A stretch of 64,000 nt of DNA from Acidimicrobiia bacterium (GCA_022821985.1 JAJECP010000015.1:62001-126000), one strand, 5' to 3'; shown: positions 26,864 through 36,832, numbered from the stretch's first letter. Made by a program: numbers and translations. Notes: generated by a model from the sequence alone, not told the origin.

Positions 26864-27688
26864 TCAGGTGCTGGCGTTGTCGACGAGCCAGCGGAAGCAG
26901 GGGTCGGCGAGTGCCCCGGTCATCAGCTCGGGGTGCCACTGCACGGCCAGGATCGGCAGCTCCGCGTGCTCGATGCCCTCGATGATCCCGTCGGGGGAAT
27001 GCGCCGTCGCGATGTAGCCGTCACCGAGCTGATCCACCGCTTGGTGATGCAGCGAGTTCACCGCCACCTCCGGGCCGTACATCTCGCGCAGCTGGCTGCC
27101 TTCGACGGTGATGACGGTGTGGGGGGTGGCGTCGGGCGGCCCGTCGGTGGCTGCGTGCTCGGGAAGGTGCTGGTGCAGGGTGCCTCCGGCGGCGATGTTG
27201 ATGAGCTGCGGGCCGCGGCAGATGCCCAGCACCGGCAGGCCGCTGTTGACGGCGGCGTCGAGCAACGCGATCTCGAACGCATCGCGCAGCGGCACGCGGT
27301 CGGCGGCGGGTGAGTTGCTGTGCTCGCCGTCGCTGCGAGCGAGCATCGGAACCGCGTCGACGGCGCTGACGGTGTCGTTGTCGAATCCTGCGGCGCGCTC
27401 GGCAAACGGGTCGATGCCGTCGTACACCTGCTCGTGCAGGCGATCGGCGTACAGGCACGCGGCCACGTCCTCACCGCCCGTGAGCAGCACGGCGTCGAGG
27501 CGCGGCACCACCTCGGCCGGATCGGCGTCGAGCGGCACGTGCACCGCAATGGCCCCAGCAGCGTGCACCGCCTGGGCGTAGTGAGCGATGTACAGATCGA
27601 CTTCGACGTCCACGAACACCGGCGGGAAGCCGCGGATGCGAGCGCCGGCGCGGCGCCGTCCCGACAGTCCGATCAGCGGCTTGGGCAC
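26864..27688 (-). CDS. Gamma-glutamyl-gamma-aminobutyrate hydrolase-like (peptidase C26)
   Basis: The 274-residue protein is a class I glutamine-amidotransferase-like hydrolase of the PuuD group. The nucleophile elbow is GICRGPQ (GICRGMQ in most relatives), the catalytic His and Glu are in VQWHPE, and LLTGGEDV is the oxyanion block. PuuD-type enzymes release glutamate from gamma-glutamyl-GABA in polyamine breakdown. No other Puu genes are present, so the substrate is uncertain. It is convergent with the luciferase-like gene on its left. Confidence 0.88.
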   Translation of the reverse strand: MPKPLIGLSGRRRAGARIRGFPPVFVDVEVDLYIAHYAQAVHAAGAIAVHVPLDADPAEVVPRLDAVLLTGGEDVAACLYADRLHEQVYDGIDPFAERAAGFDNDTVSAVDAVPMLARSDGEHSNSPAADRVPLRDAFEIALLDAAVNSGLPVLGICRGPQLINIAAGGTLHQHLPEHAATDGPPDATPHTVITVEGSQLREMYGPEVAVNSLHHQAVDQLGDGYIATAHSPDGIIEGIEHAELPILAVQWHPELMTGALADPCFRWLVDNAST

Positions 27689-27764
27689 CGGGCCACCCTA
27701 GAGAATCCGCTTCGCGCGTCCTCTGACCGACTGTGCGCAATCGGTTGCAAGTACGGTCGCGCGC

Positions 27765-29054
27765 ATGGTGGTGTCGAGCTCAGGCCGCCGCGGTCGTCAT
27801 CAGCCTCGAACGCGATGGTGGCTGGTTGCGGCCGTCGCTGGCCTATTGCTCGTTGCTGCTGCCGCCGTCAGTTCGCAGCTGGGTTCGAATGGGGCCGCCG
27901 ACGACGCCGAACCCGCAGAAGCGGCCCCGGAAACGAGCGCAGATGCTGTTGCGCCCGAGGACGATGCCGCGCCGGTGACGACTGCTGCCGCTGCCGAGGC
28001 ACCGGTGGATTCGGAGCCTCCCCAACCTGAAGACGAACCAACTGACACAACCGACGCATCGGGCTCGGAGCTGTCGGAGGCCTTCGGCGAACCGGAGCAC
28101 CCGGTGTCGGGCGTCGAACCGTACATCCCCAGCCGCATCCGGCTCGACGAGCCTGGCCCGCCCGCTGCCGTCTGCAGGGGAGTGCTGCCCGCCCAGCGGG
28201 TGCAGCTCCCCCTGAGCTTTGCGAGCACCAAGCCCGAAGGCGTCGATCATCTGTCGTGGTCGCCCGACTGCCGGCGCATGGTGTTCCGGCTTGGCAGCAC
28301 CCTGTGGGTTGCGAACGGCGACGGAACCAGCGACCTGCCGTTCCTCACTGCCCAGTACGGCCTGAATGCTCCGGTGTGGTCACCCGACAGCCAGTGGATC
28401 GCGTTCTCGCAGGGCGCAGTCGTGGAGGGAGAACGAGCCAGTCACATTTTCATGATCCTGCCCAACGGTCTGGGCCTTGCTCAGATCACGCAAGGGAGCG
28501 TGTTGGATCAAGACCCCACCTGGTCTCCCGACGAGGGCCGCATTGCGTTCGCCCGCCGAATGCGGGTGACTGAGGCCGATGGGACCAGCCGCTTCGAGCA
28601 CCGCATCGTCGTGGTGGATCTGCTGGACGGCGCCGAACAGGTGGTTGCGGCCAGTGGCGGGTGGTTGTCAGCGCCGTCGTGGTCTCCTGATGGCAGCGCC
28701 ATCGCCTACCGGATCGGCGACGAGCTGAGAACGGTGCAACTCGACGACCTGTCCGAGTCGCTGCTGTTGACGGGCGTTGTCGGCGGCCGCGGTACGTGGT
28801 CGGCCGATAGCTCGGCAATCGCAGCGATGCGCGAGTGGTCGGACGGCCATGCCACCGCCGCGATCCGCTCGCTGCAAGATCCGACCGCCACCGAGGACTT
28901 CAGCCTCACCGTGAATGCGCCGGGCGAGATCGCTTCAGGCAGCACGCCGACACTGCGATGGAGCGAGACCGGCGAACACCTGCTGTTCCACGCGATCGAC
29001 CCAAGAGGTGGCCACTGGATCTACCGCCTCCCCACGCCTCACCCAGACGGCTAG
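27765..29054 (+). CDS. Membrane-anchored TolB-like beta-propeller protein
   Basis: A 429-residue protein with an N-terminal membrane anchor (about 18-37), then an acidic, Ala/Pro/Thr-rich linker to about residue 105. After this comes a beta-propeller with repeated WSPDxxxIAF-type blades: LSWSPDCRRMVFR, PVWSPDSQWIAFS, PTWSPDEGRIAFA and PSWSPDGSAIAYR. The propeller should lie outside the membrane. In TolB this fold mediates protein binding; here, without Tol-Pal genes in a probable monoderm, a sensing or scaffold role is a guess. Confidence 0.85.
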   Translation: MVVSSSGRRGRHQPRTRWWLVAAVAGLLLVAAAAVSSQLGSNGAADDAEPAEAAPETSADAVAPEDDAAPVTTAAAAEAPVDSEPPQPEDEPTDTTDASGSELSEAFGEPEHPVSGVEPYIPSRIRLDEPGPPAAVCRGVLPAQRVQLPLSFASTKPEGVDHLSWSPDCRRMVFRLGSTLWVANGDGTSDLPFLTAQYGLNAPVWSPDSQWIAFSQGAVVEGERASHIFMILPNGLGLAQITQGSVLDQDPTWSPDEGRIAFARRMRVTEADGTSRFEHRIVVVDLLDGAEQVVAASGGWLSAPSWSPDGSAIAYRIGDELRTVQLDDLSESLLLTGVVGGRGTWSADSSAIAAMREWSDGHATAAIRSLQDPTATEDFSLTVNAPGEIASGSTPTLRWSETGEHLLFHAIDPRGGHWIYRLPTPHPDG

Positions 29055-29165
29055 CGCCAACATCCGCTCGCCTCCGACGCCTCCCGTATTGCTGCCAGGG
29101 CAAGTCCGGGTGTCATGGGACAATCACAGCCTTGCGGTTTGGGGGCGAGAGTTCGGAGCATTGTC

Positions 29166-29603
29166 ATGAGCGAGATCGACCAGCCTTCGTCCGGACCGGC
29201 GGCTTCGGGTCACTGCCTGTGTGGTGCCGTGAGCTACGAGGTGCACGGGCCGATCCGGCATGTGTGGAACTGTCACTGCTGGCGCTGTCGGCGGTGGACG
29301 GGGCACTTCATGGCAGCGACGGGCTGCAAGACCGCCGATCTCCGGCTGATCTCGGATGCCTCCCTGGCGTGGCACCACCCGGCCGACGACCCCAACGTGG
29401 CCTACGGGTTCTGCCGAGAGTGCGGCGCGTCGCTCTTCTGGAAGGTGGCCGAGGGCAAGTCGCACCAGGTCGACACCATTGCCATCTGTGCTGGCACGCT
29501 CAACCTTCCCTCGGGCCTGCACACTGAACGGGCCATCTTCGTGGACGATGCCGCCGACTACCACACGCTCGACCTGGCAGTCCCCAGCGAGAACCGCGAG
29601 TGA
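29166..29603 (+). CDS. GFA-family zinc protein (CENP-V/formaldehyde-activating-like)
   Basis: The 145-residue protein has the GFA fold cysteines: CLCG (17, 19), CHCWRC (36, 38, 41) and CRECG (83, 86), which bind two zinc ions. The family is named for a glutathione-formaldehyde activating enzyme, but most members are of unknown function, and actinobacteria usually lack glutathione. The ATG at 29166 is preferred; a frame extension to 29115 adds 17 non-family residues. Confidence 0.87.
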   Translation: MSEIDQPSSGPAASGHCLCGAVSYEVHGPIRHVWNCHCWRCRRWTGHFMAATGCKTADLRLISDASLAWHHPADDPNVAYGFCRECGASLFWKVAEGKSHQVDTIAICAGTLNLPSGLHTERAIFVDDAADYHTLDLAVPSENRE

Positions 29604-29699
29604 GCGGATGGCGGGCAACCTTCACGTGCCGTAGATGGCCTCGTCGATCTCGCTAGGTTCCGCGCTCAATCCCTGCGGCCCGAAACCAGCTTCGGTTCT

Positions 29700-30428
29700 T
29701 CAAGGATCATCAACAGTCCGTGATGCGTTGAGTCTCGTGTCAGGCGTGCGGTGGGCGAGGTTCGCGACGGCAGTGGGCGTGGCGATGCCATCGGTGAGGT
29801 CGGCGGCGGGGGTGGGCAGTTCGAAGCGGGTGGTGAGGGGGACGACGCCGGCCCACCAGTTGCCAGCCATGTCTTCGGCGTCGTCGACGGGATCGCCGGC
29901 CCGGACCTTGGCAGAGGCCTCCGCCAGCGGCAGTTCCAGCACGAGCGTCGCCCGCAGGTCCTCCGCGGTCGGTGGCCGGGAGGTGTCCCAGTTGGCGACG
30001 ATGTGGTCGGTCACCAGCTTCAGTGCCCGTTCCTTGGCCGCGGCGTCGGTGACCCGGTGAGCGAGGCCGCGCACCACGACGCAGCGGAAGTTCATGGAGT
30101 TGTGGAACGGCGTGCGTGCCATCACCAGACCGTCGAGGTGGGTCACCGTCACGCAGATCTCGGTGCCCTCGCCGGAGTTCAGCAGGTGATTCGCCAACGC
30201 CCCGTGCAGGTACAGGTTCTCGTCGTCGCGGCCGTAGGCCATCGGCAGCACCAGCGGGCCGTCAGGTGTGTCGACGCCGACGTGGGCGATCAGCCCGGCG
30301 TCGAGGATCTCCCGCACGTCGTCACTGCCGTAACGGCCGCGCTCAGCCATCCGCCGCAACTTGGTGCGCGCCGAGGGTGCCTGGTTGCTGTTCTGGTCTG
30401 AGGGGCCTGATTCGCCTGATTTGCTCAC
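29700..30428 (-). CDS. FMN-binding pyridoxamine 5'-phosphate oxidase-like protein
   Basis: The 242-residue protein has the split-barrel flavoprotein pattern of the NimA/PNPOx-like group: RGRYGSDDVREILDAG at the start, LVLPMAYGRDDENLYLHG in the barrel, and HNSMNFRCVVVRG for the second half. Relatives bind FMN, F420 or haem, and reduce or bind small molecules. The start is a GTG at 30428. It ends with an unusual Ala/Pro/Thr-rich tail. Leftward gene, 69 bases after the 2-oxoglutarate oxygenase gene, so possibly co-transcribed. Confidence 0.82.
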   Translation of the reverse strand: MSKSGESGPSDQNSNQAPSARTKLRRMAERGRYGSDDVREILDAGLIAHVGVDTPDGPLVLPMAYGRDDENLYLHGALANHLLNSGEGTEICVTVTHLDGLVMARTPFHNSMNFRCVVVRGLAHRVTDAAAKERALKLVTDHIVANWDTSRPPTAEDLRATLVLELPLAEASAKVRAGDPVDDAEDMAGNWWAGVVPLTTRFELPTPAADLTDGIATPTAVANLAHRTPDTRLNASRTVDDP

Positions 30429-30497
30429 GCCCGCACGGTACGCGGCACACGTACCGCCGTCATGGTGATTTTCGGGTTCCGGTCCAGCCGCTCTCCG

Positions 30498-31424
30498 TCA
30501 GTCGAGCAGGTCGTCCTCGCGCACGCGGCTGCGCTCGGCTTCCTCGTGCTCGGCCAGGACGCGGCCGAATAGCTGGCGGGTTCGCTCGACTCGCCCGATG
30601 ACACCGGGCTGGTGGGTGTAGGCGAAGATCGCCGCATGGCGGGGTTGCGAGCTCGCAGCCACCCGGGTCACTCGGTGCAGCGAGTAACGCCCGCGGAAGA
30701 TCTGCAAGTCGCCTGGCTGCAGATCCAGCGTATGAACGCCGTCGCGCCCGCCGTCCAGCAGCCCGCCGATCGCCTCGAAGCCCTCGTCATCGGCCGACCG
30801 CACTGCAGGCGCGTACTCAAACAGTCCGCTCTCGTCGGCGGGCTGCACCAGCACCGTCACGGCGAAATCGTTGGTGTCGAAGTGCCAGGGGAACTGCTGA
30901 CCTGGATCCAGGATGTTCGCCGTCAGGCCCGCTAGCGGATCGGCGTAGCAGTGCAGCTCGTCGATCTCGAGGCAGTCAGCCAGCAGCCGGCACAGCTGCG
31001 GCGCACGGAACACAGCGTCAATGGCGCACACCGACGGCCACGCGTCACCCGGAATGAAGCCGCTCGAACGTTCGGTGAACGTGTTGACCGGGTGGTCGTC
31101 GCTGAACTCGGGATTGACCTGGGTGTGGAAGTAGGGATTGATGACCTGCGTCGAGAAGTGCGTCTGCGGTTTCGCAGCGACAATCTCGTCGTTGAGCTGC
31201 CTTACGCCGTCTGGCGTCACGAATCGCTTCAGCACTGCACAGCCGTCTGACCGCAGCCCGCTGCGAGCGTGCTCGACCACGTTCCAATACGCCGAGTGAC
31301 TGGGGTTGGCCGCGGGCAGGTCGCGTCCGTCCAGCGGATAGCGGTCGACATCGATCAGTCGCCCCAATTCGGCTGCTTCGCTGCCGTCGTCCAGGCCCGA
31401 CGGCGCAGCGGCGGTCGTGCTCAT
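30498..31424 (-). CDS. Fe(II)/2-oxoglutarate oxygenase-like protein (HalD/ArpA type)
   Basis: A 308-residue protein with a double-stranded beta-helix iron site: WHFDTNDF supplies HxD, YSLHRVTRV the distal His, and the following basic stretch a likely 2-oxoglutarate-binding Arg. The overall pattern, with FRGRYSLHRVTRV, resembles the HalD/ArpA group. Radical halogenases of that group have HxG instead of HxD; here the Asp is present, so hydroxylation is expected. The gene follows the dehydrogenase-like gene by 4 bases, so both act in one pathway, perhaps oxidation of an amino-acid-derived compound. Confidence 0.8.
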   Translation of the reverse strand: MSTTAAAPSGLDDGSEAAELGRLIDVDRYPLDGRDLPAANPSHSAYWNVVEHARSGLRSDGCAVLKRFVTPDGVRQLNDEIVAAKPQTHFSTQVINPYFHTQVNPEFSDDHPVNTFTERSSGFIPGDAWPSVCAIDAVFRAPQLCRLLADCLEIDELHCYADPLAGLTANILDPGQQFPWHFDTNDFAVTVLVQPADESGLFEYAPAVRSADDEGFEAIGGLLDGGRDGVHTLDLQPGDLQIFRGRYSLHRVTRVAASSQPRHAAIFAYTHQPGVIGRVERTRQLFGRVLAEHEEAERSRVREDDLLD

Positions 31425-31428
31425 CTCG

Positions 31429-32337
31429 TCATGCCTCCCAGTGCGGAACCCAGTCGCCGTCGAGCCGCAGCGACAGGCCGGCGTCGTCCTCGATGCGGCG
31501 GGCCACGCTCAGCTCGGGTCCGTCCACGCCGTAGCGCTCGGCCGCTCGTTCGAAGGCAGCCCGCGCTGCGGCGGTCATCGGCAGCTCGGCGCCCACGATG
31601 GTCTCCAACTCGCCCAGCAACCCGAGGTCCTTCACGCACAAGCCCAGCGAGAATGACGGGTCGTAGTGCCCGGCGAAGATGCTGGGCGCGTCGTGGCGGG
31701 CAACGAAGCTGTCGGCGACGCTGCCCTTGATCGCCTCCCAGAGGTCGCCGAGCTCAACCCCATTGCGCACTCCGACCGCCAGCCCTTCGGCCAGTGCGGC
31801 AGCGCCCACAAACCACAGCTGATTGGTCACCAGCTTCGTCACGCACCCCGTGCCCAACGCCCCGCACACAATGACCCGCCCCAAGCGTTCGAGCAGCGGT
31901 TGCACCCGCTCGACGACCGTCGACTCACCGCCTGCAAACAAGGTGAGCGTGCCGTTGCGGGCACCATCCACAGCACCTGTGACCGGCGAGTCCACCACCG
32001 CGACGCCCTCGGGAGCCTCGCCCGCCAGACGCCGGATCAGCTCAGGACGGCTCGTAGTCAAATCCACCCACACCGACCCCGCCGACAGCGCCCCGAGCGC
32101 TCCTGCATCGCACATCACCGCCTCGACATGCTGAGGAGCGGGCAGCGATGTCAGAAAGACATCTGCACCAGAGGCCGCTTCCGCTGCCGAGCCAACCGCC
32201 GACGCGCCGACCGCAACTGCGGCCTCGAGTGCCTCCGGATTGAGGTCGAACGCCCGGACCCGATGCCCCGCGCCCGCCAGGCGAGCGCACATCGGCCCGC
32301 CCATGGTGCCTAGTCCCACGAATCCAACGGTGGTCAC
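31429..32337 (-). CDS. 3-hydroxyisobutyrate dehydrogenase-family oxidoreductase
   Basis: The protein has the Rossmann motif GFVGLGTMGGPM at the N-terminus, the substrate motif SPVTGAVDGARNGTL, and KLVTNQLW around the catalytic Lys. It reduces or oxidises beta-hydroxyacids with NAD(P). From the GTG at 32337 it is 302 residues, normal for the family; a GTG at 32343 is an equal choice, while a frame extension to 32508 is non-coding in appearance. It is the first gene of a leftward operon with the 2-oxoglutarate oxygenase and perhaps the FMN protein. Confidence 0.88.
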   Translation of the reverse strand: MTTVGFVGLGTMGGPMCARLAGAGHRVRAFDLNPEALEAAVAVGASAVGSAAEAASGADVFLTSLPAPQHVEAVMCDAGALGALSAGSVWVDLTTSRPELIRRLAGEAPEGVAVVDSPVTGAVDGARNGTLTLFAGGESTVVERVQPLLERLGRVIVCGALGTGCVTKLVTNQLWFVGAAALAEGLAVGVRNGVELGDLWEAIKGSVADSFVARHDAPSIFAGHYDPSFSLGLCVKDLGLLGELETIVGAELPMTAAARAAFERAAERYGVDGPELSVARRIEDDAGLSLRLDGDWVPHWEA

Positions 32338-32570
32338 ACCCACATCTTCGCATCGCCCCCATCCCCATCCAAACACCCCTGTATGTGGCGCCAGCGGAGG
32401 GGTGGGTGGCAGCGAACGGGGCCCCCGCAGCCCGCAGCTTGCGAGGACTGCGGGGTATTCGCTGACAGGACCCGCCCCGGTCAGCACCGACAGCCGCCGA
32501 CCGGACAAAGCTCACCGATCAGCCCAGCTACCTAGGATGACCGGCGGTCCAGCGCACAGGGAGACACAAC

Positions 32571-33803
32571 ATGAAGTTCGGGATCTTCTACGAGCTGCAG
32601 CTGCCGAGGCCGTGGAACGACGACTCCGAGTACGTCCTGTTCCAGCAGGCGCTCGACCAGATCGAGATGGCCGACAAGCTCGGCTACGACTACGCGTGGG
32701 AGGTCGAGCACCACTTCCTCGAGGAGTACAGCCACAGCTCGGCGCCCGAGGTGTTCCTGGCGGCAGCCAGCCAGCGCACGAAGAACATTCGGCTCGGGCA
32801 TGGCATCGTGCAGCTGCCCACCAACCATCCGGCCCGCGTGGCCGAGCGGGTCTCCACGCTCGACATCGTGAGCGGCGGCCGGGTCGAGCTGGGCATCGGC
32901 GAGGGCTCATCGGTCACCGAACTGCATCCCTTCGACCGCCGTTTCCGCGACAAGCGCGTCGTGTGGGAAGACGCCGTGCGCTGCCTCATGCCGATGTTCC
33001 AAGAGGTCAACCACAGCTACGACGGCGAGATCTTCAAGTTCCCCGCCCGAAACGTCGTGCCGAAGCCGTACCAGAAGCCGCACCCGCCCCTGTGGGTGGC
33101 GTGCAGCCAGCTCGACACGATCGTCATGGCGGCCCAGCGTGGCATGGGCGCGCTGGGCTTCTCATTCGTGTCGGCCGACGCCGCCCGGGCCTGGGTGAAC
33201 GCCTACTACAACAACTACCTCAACCATCTCGACCTGCTCTGCGACTACCAGACCAACCCCGGCGTGGCAGTGGTGAGCCCATTCATGTGCGCTGAGACCG
33301 ACGAGGAGGCCCAGGCCAAGGCGGAAGGCTGGACGTTCTTCCAGTTCTCGCTGGTCTTCTACAACTCCCATGGTCCGGTCGAGCCGGGCTCGGTCAACCT
33401 GTGGGACGAGTACCAGGAGTGGAAGAAGTCGCCGAAGGGCCAGAAGGCCAGCAACAACGTCGGCCTTGTGGGCTCACCTGAGACCATCCGCCGCAAGCTG
33501 GAGATGTACGAGGACGCCCACGTCGATCAGCTCATCCTGCTCAACCAGGCCGGCAAGAACACCCACGAGGACATCTGCTCCAGCCTCGAGCTGTTTGCCG
33601 CCGAGGTCATGCCGGAATTCCACGAGCGCGACGCCGAGCACCAGGACTGGAAGTCAGCAGTGCTGGCCGGCGATGTCGTCCTCGACGACATCGACACCGA
33701 CCTGTACCACGTAATCACCAACCAGACGCCGGTGGAGAAGCGCGAAGAGATCGAGCGCAAGCAGCGCGAGGCTCGAGCCCGCCAAGCAGTCGGGCTCGGC
33801 TAG
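32571..33803 (+). CDS. LLM-class flavin-dependent oxidoreductase, paralogue of 17089
   Basis: This 410-residue luciferase-like protein (MKFGIFYELQLPRPW start) shares EVEHHFLEEYSHSSAPEVFL and most of its length with the gene at 17089, and ends with a charged helix of Glu/Arg/Lys. The gene starts with ATG after GGGAGAC. Conserved DIVSGGRVELGIGEGSS binds the flavin phosphate. The two paralogues probably act on related substrates. It is convergent with the haloalkane dehalogenase gene, 21 bases away. Confidence 0.9.
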   Translation: MKFGIFYELQLPRPWNDDSEYVLFQQALDQIEMADKLGYDYAWEVEHHFLEEYSHSSAPEVFLAAASQRTKNIRLGHGIVQLPTNHPARVAERVSTLDIVSGGRVELGIGEGSSVTELHPFDRRFRDKRVVWEDAVRCLMPMFQEVNHSYDGEIFKFPARNVVPKPYQKPHPPLWVACSQLDTIVMAAQRGMGALGFSFVSADAARAWVNAYYNNYLNHLDLLCDYQTNPGVAVVSPFMCAETDEEAQAKAEGWTFFQFSLVFYNSHGPVEPGSVNLWDEYQEWKKSPKGQKASNNVGLVGSPETIRRKLEMYEDAHVDQLILLNQAGKNTHEDICSSLELFAAEVMPEFHERDAEHQDWKSAVLAGDVVLDDIDTDLYHVITNQTPVEKREEIERKQREARARQAVGLG

Positions 33804-33824
33804 CGAGAGAAGTTGACCCGCTGG

Positions 33825-34703
33825 CTAGCGGTTCTGGAGCCAGTCGGCGATCGCTTGACCGATCTCGTCGGGGCTGTCTTCCTGGCAGAAGTGATTGCCC
33901 GCGACGGTCACCTCGGTCTGGTTCGGCCAGGTGCGGCAGTACTCGAGCTGCGGACCGTTGAGAATCGCGCCCGGATCGGCGTTGACCAGCAGCTTCGGCA
34001 CGTCTGAGCCCGACAGCCACTCGCCGTAGTCGGTCACGATCTGGGTGACGTCGGCAGGCTCGCCCTCGATCGGGATCTGTCGCGGCCATGTGAGGGTGGG
34101 ACGCCGGTGCTCGGGCTCGACGAACGGGCGCCGGTACTCGTTCATCTCCTCGTCGGACAGCTTGCGCTGGATCGAGCCGGGCAGCACCGCTTCCACGAAC
34201 AGGTTCTTGGTGATGACCATCTCTTCACCGGCCGGCGACCGGAAGCCTTGGAAGATGCCGGCTGCCGCCTCGGGCCACTCCGCCCAGCTCATCGGCCGCA
34301 CGATGGCTTCCATGTAGCAGAGACCCGCCACCCGGTCACGGTGCCGGTTGGCCCAGTCGAAACCGAGCGCCGATCCCCAGTCGTGGATCACGAACGTGAT
34401 GTTGTCGCCCAAGTCGAGCTGGTCGAGCAAGCCGTCGAGGTACTCGCGGTGCTCCACGAAGCGATACGAGTCGGGCCCGGTGTCGTCCAGCTTGTCGGAA
34501 TCGCCCTGGCCGATCAGGTCCGGCACTACGACCCGAGCGTGCGGCCGCACATGGGGCACGATGTTGCGCCACAGGTACGACGACGTCGGGTTGCCGTGCA
34601 GGAACACGACCGGATCGCCCGAGCCGGAGTCGTGGTACGCCATCTGCTTGCCGTTGACGGTGGCGTAGGACTTGGACAGCGGTTCCGCAGAGAGGGTGGC
34701 CAT
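33825..34703 (-). CDS. Haloalkane dehalogenase
   Basis: The alpha/beta-hydrolase protein of 292 residues matches subfamily II haloalkane dehalogenases (DhaA/LinB-like). Asn38 in [12 protein letters not shown] and Trp109 bind halide, Asp108 in HDWGSALGF is the nucleophile, Glu132 in MEAIVRP is the catalytic acid, and His271 in [10 protein letters not shown] is the base. These enzymes release halide from alkyl halides by hydrolysis without cofactor. The ATG at 34703 has GAGGAG seven bases before it. A 22-codon extension to 34769 is unlikely. Close to a luciferase-like gene of unknown substrate. Confidence 0.92.
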   Translation of the reverse strand: MATLSAEPLSKSYATVNGKQMAYHDSGSGDPVVFLHGNPTSSYLWRNIVPHVRPHARVVVPDLIGQGDSDKLDDTGPDSYRFVEHREYLDGLLDQLDLGDNITFVIHDWGSALGFDWANRHRDRVAGLCYMEAIVRPMSWAEWPEAAAGIFQGFRSPAGEEMVITKNLFVEAVLPGSIQRKLSDEEMNEYRRPFVEPEHRRPTLTWPRQIPIEGEPADVTQIVTDYGEWLSGSDVPKLLVNADPGAILNGPQLEYCRTWPNQTEVTVAGNHFCQEDSPDEIGQAIADWLQNR

Positions 34704-34789
34704 GGGTGCTCCTCGGGGTTGGGGGGTGCGCCGGATCGGCGCCACATCATGCCCGCCCCGTCGCACCAATGCTCCGGCTGCCCTCGTTG

Positions 34790-36778
34790 CTAGCGGTACG
34801 AGACGGGGATGCCCTCATTGGTGTAGGTGACTTGCGGATCCCACAGCAGCCAGTCGCTGATGCCGAGGTCGGCTGCGGCATCGATCTGGGCGCGCACCTC
34901 GGCTGGGCCGTAGTTCACCCGCATCGAGAAGTCCTGCAGCCACGGCACCACCGCCGTGTTGGTGCCCGCAAGCACGCGCTGGAATTGGGCCAGTGACGCC
35001 CTGGTGATGTCGTACGGCTGTGCCTCTGGGTGCACCACGCCGTACTCGCCGCGCCCCCAGTGCGACGGGTACACCATGGGCGCCACATAGTCGACGTGGT
35101 CGGACATGGCGCCGATGTCCTGCGCCACCCACTCGCCGCGGTCTGCCGCGATGCCGAACACCGAGACACCGTGGAACACCTGCGCCTCGCGCAGCATGGA
35201 ATTGGCCTCGGCCAGGAAGCTCACGATGACCGGCGACGGATCGCCGCCGTCCCAGCCGGGAATCCGCATGCCGCTCAGGTCGCCTTCGGGCCGGCGCATG
35301 TAATCCCACAAGATGTCGTCGATGCCGGCTGCTGCGGCCTCGGCGGCGATATCCAGGTTGTACTGCCGCACGACCGGATGGTTGAAGTTGGTGAACCCGC
35401 CGTACTTCGCCAGCGGGCGCCCGTCGGGCGTCTGCACCACCCAGTCCAGGTCGCCGTTCGCCGCGGCGTAGCGAGCCAGCGTCGGGTCGTTGAACGCCAC
35501 GATGCGCCCGATCACCCGCACACCGAGGTCATGCAGCTCGTCGATGGCTTCCCGCAGGTCGTAGAGCTCTCTCGACGCACCTGTCAGCTGAGCCAGCCGG
35601 ACGTTGGTCCAGTGGCCGATGCGACCATCCTCGTCTTTCAGATCGAGCTGTACTGCGTTGATGCGACCTTGCTCGATGAGCTCCACCACCGACTCGCGCA
35701 GCCCGTCGTGGTCCCATGCGGCCGCCGTCACGTGAACCCCCGTGGTGTGCGGGTAGCCGATGGGCACGATGACGTCGAATTCGGTGATGTTGCCGGCAGC
35801 GTCTGTGGCGATCACCGGCACCGGGCCGCCGGGCGGACTCGGCAAGGTGAGGCTGAACGAGCCCGATGCCGTATCGACGCGCTGGTCGCCGATCTGCAGC
35901 GACACGCCCGGCTCGACCGACCCGGCCAACACGACCGGCTCGTCCAATGCCACCGGTTCGAAGATCCTCGGCAGCTCCACCGCTGGGGGCGTCCCGTCGA
36001 CCGTGAACGTGACCGCTGCCGTTGCCGTGCCGAAGAAGCGTCGATCGACATCGAGCGTCACGATGTGCGCGCCTTCGGTCAGTTCCGGCACCGGCCACAC
36101 GATCCGGTTGTCGTAGCGCTGCACTCCGCTCACCGGGAAGCCGTCGAGCAGCATCTGTGCCGAGGTGACATCACCGCCGTCGATGCTGAACTCCAGGACG
36201 GTCCCGGCCAGTCCAGCCGGGCGCACCATCGCGCCGTCGTTGATGCCCGAGACAGTGATCTCGGTGACGCGCAGCGCGTTCATTGCCACGAAGCCCACAC
36301 CGATGGTGGCGGCGATCAGCAGGATCGCGACGATCGCACGGCCGCGGCGACGGCGCTTGGGCGGCGGTCCCGCGATGCCGATCACGGCGCGGTCGGCCGC
36401 TCGGCGCGCACGCCGGCTCAGGCCGGTCGCATAGAGCGGCGCTTCGGGCTTGGGCGGACGCCACGGAAAGCCCCAGCCCTCGGCCGGGTCGGTCGGACCG
36501 GTCGCCTCGTGGCCATCGGGGCCGCCGGCGAGGTCGCTGCCGACCAGCGACGGCCCCACTTCATGGCCGTGCCGGGTGAGCGACCAGCGTGCGCCCCGCA
36601 GGCCCGGCACGGAGCCGGCCTGCGCCACGATGCCCGATTCCTGCAGGGTGTCGAGCGACATCTGCACGGTCTGGTTGTCCAGCGCCACAGCCGCGCTGAT
36701 CTCGCCGATCTCGGCCGTCCCCCCACGGCTGAGCAGCTCGCGCAGAATGCGCCTGTCGGCGGGCGCCAACAATGGCAT
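34790..36778 (-). CDS. Winged-helix - membrane span - Ig-like - glycoside-hydrolase-like fusion
   Basis: This 662-residue protein combines parts not usually joined. Residues 1-75 form a MarR-like winged helix ([42 protein letters not shown]). A membrane span lies at about 148-168 after a strongly basic stop (KRRRRGR), so the winged helix should be cytoplasmic. An Ig/invasin-like region (about 172-345) follows. Residues about 350-662 match a putative glycoside hydrolase of the DUF4015 kind ([48 protein letters not shown]). It may link sugar-polymer handling outside with DNA or a partner inside. Confidence 0.8.
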   Translation of the reverse strand: MPLLAPADRRILRELLSRGGTAEIGEISAAVALDNQTVQMSLDTLQESGIVAQAGSVPGLRGARWSLTRHGHEVGPSLVGSDLAGGPDGHEATGPTDPAEGWGFPWRPPKPEAPLYATGLSRRARRAADRAVIGIAGPPPKRRRRGRAIVAILLIAATIGVGFVAMNALRVTEITVSGINDGAMVRPAGLAGTVLEFSIDGGDVTSAQMLLDGFPVSGVQRYDNRIVWPVPELTEGAHIVTLDVDRRFFGTATAAVTFTVDGTPPAVELPRIFEPVALDEPVVLAGSVEPGVSLQIGDQRVDTASGSFSLTLPSPPGGPVPVIATDAAGNITEFDVIVPIGYPHTTGVHVTAAAWDHDGLRESVVELIEQGRINAVQLDLKDEDGRIGHWTNVRLAQLTGASRELYDLREAIDELHDLGVRVIGRIVAFNDPTLARYAAANGDLDWVVQTPDGRPLAKYGGFTNFNHPVVRQYNLDIAAEAAAAGIDDILWDYMRRPEGDLSGMRIPGWDGGDPSPVIVSFLAEANSMLREAQVFHGVSVFGIAADRGEWVAQDIGAMSDHVDYVAPMVYPSHWGRGEYGVVHPEAQPYDITRASLAQFQRVLAGTNTAVVPWLQDFSMRVNYGPAEVRAQIDAAADLGISDWLLWDPQVTYTNEGIPVSYR

Positions 36779-36832
36779 CGGATCGAGTGTATTGAGGCCG
36801 CCAGACAGCCTTCGGTCAGGCGTGCCGCCGCT

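Noticed and set aside
30498-31424. Radical halogenase call for the HalD/ArpA-like protein
   Set aside because: The iron-binding motif is HFD, keeping the Asp that halogenases lose.
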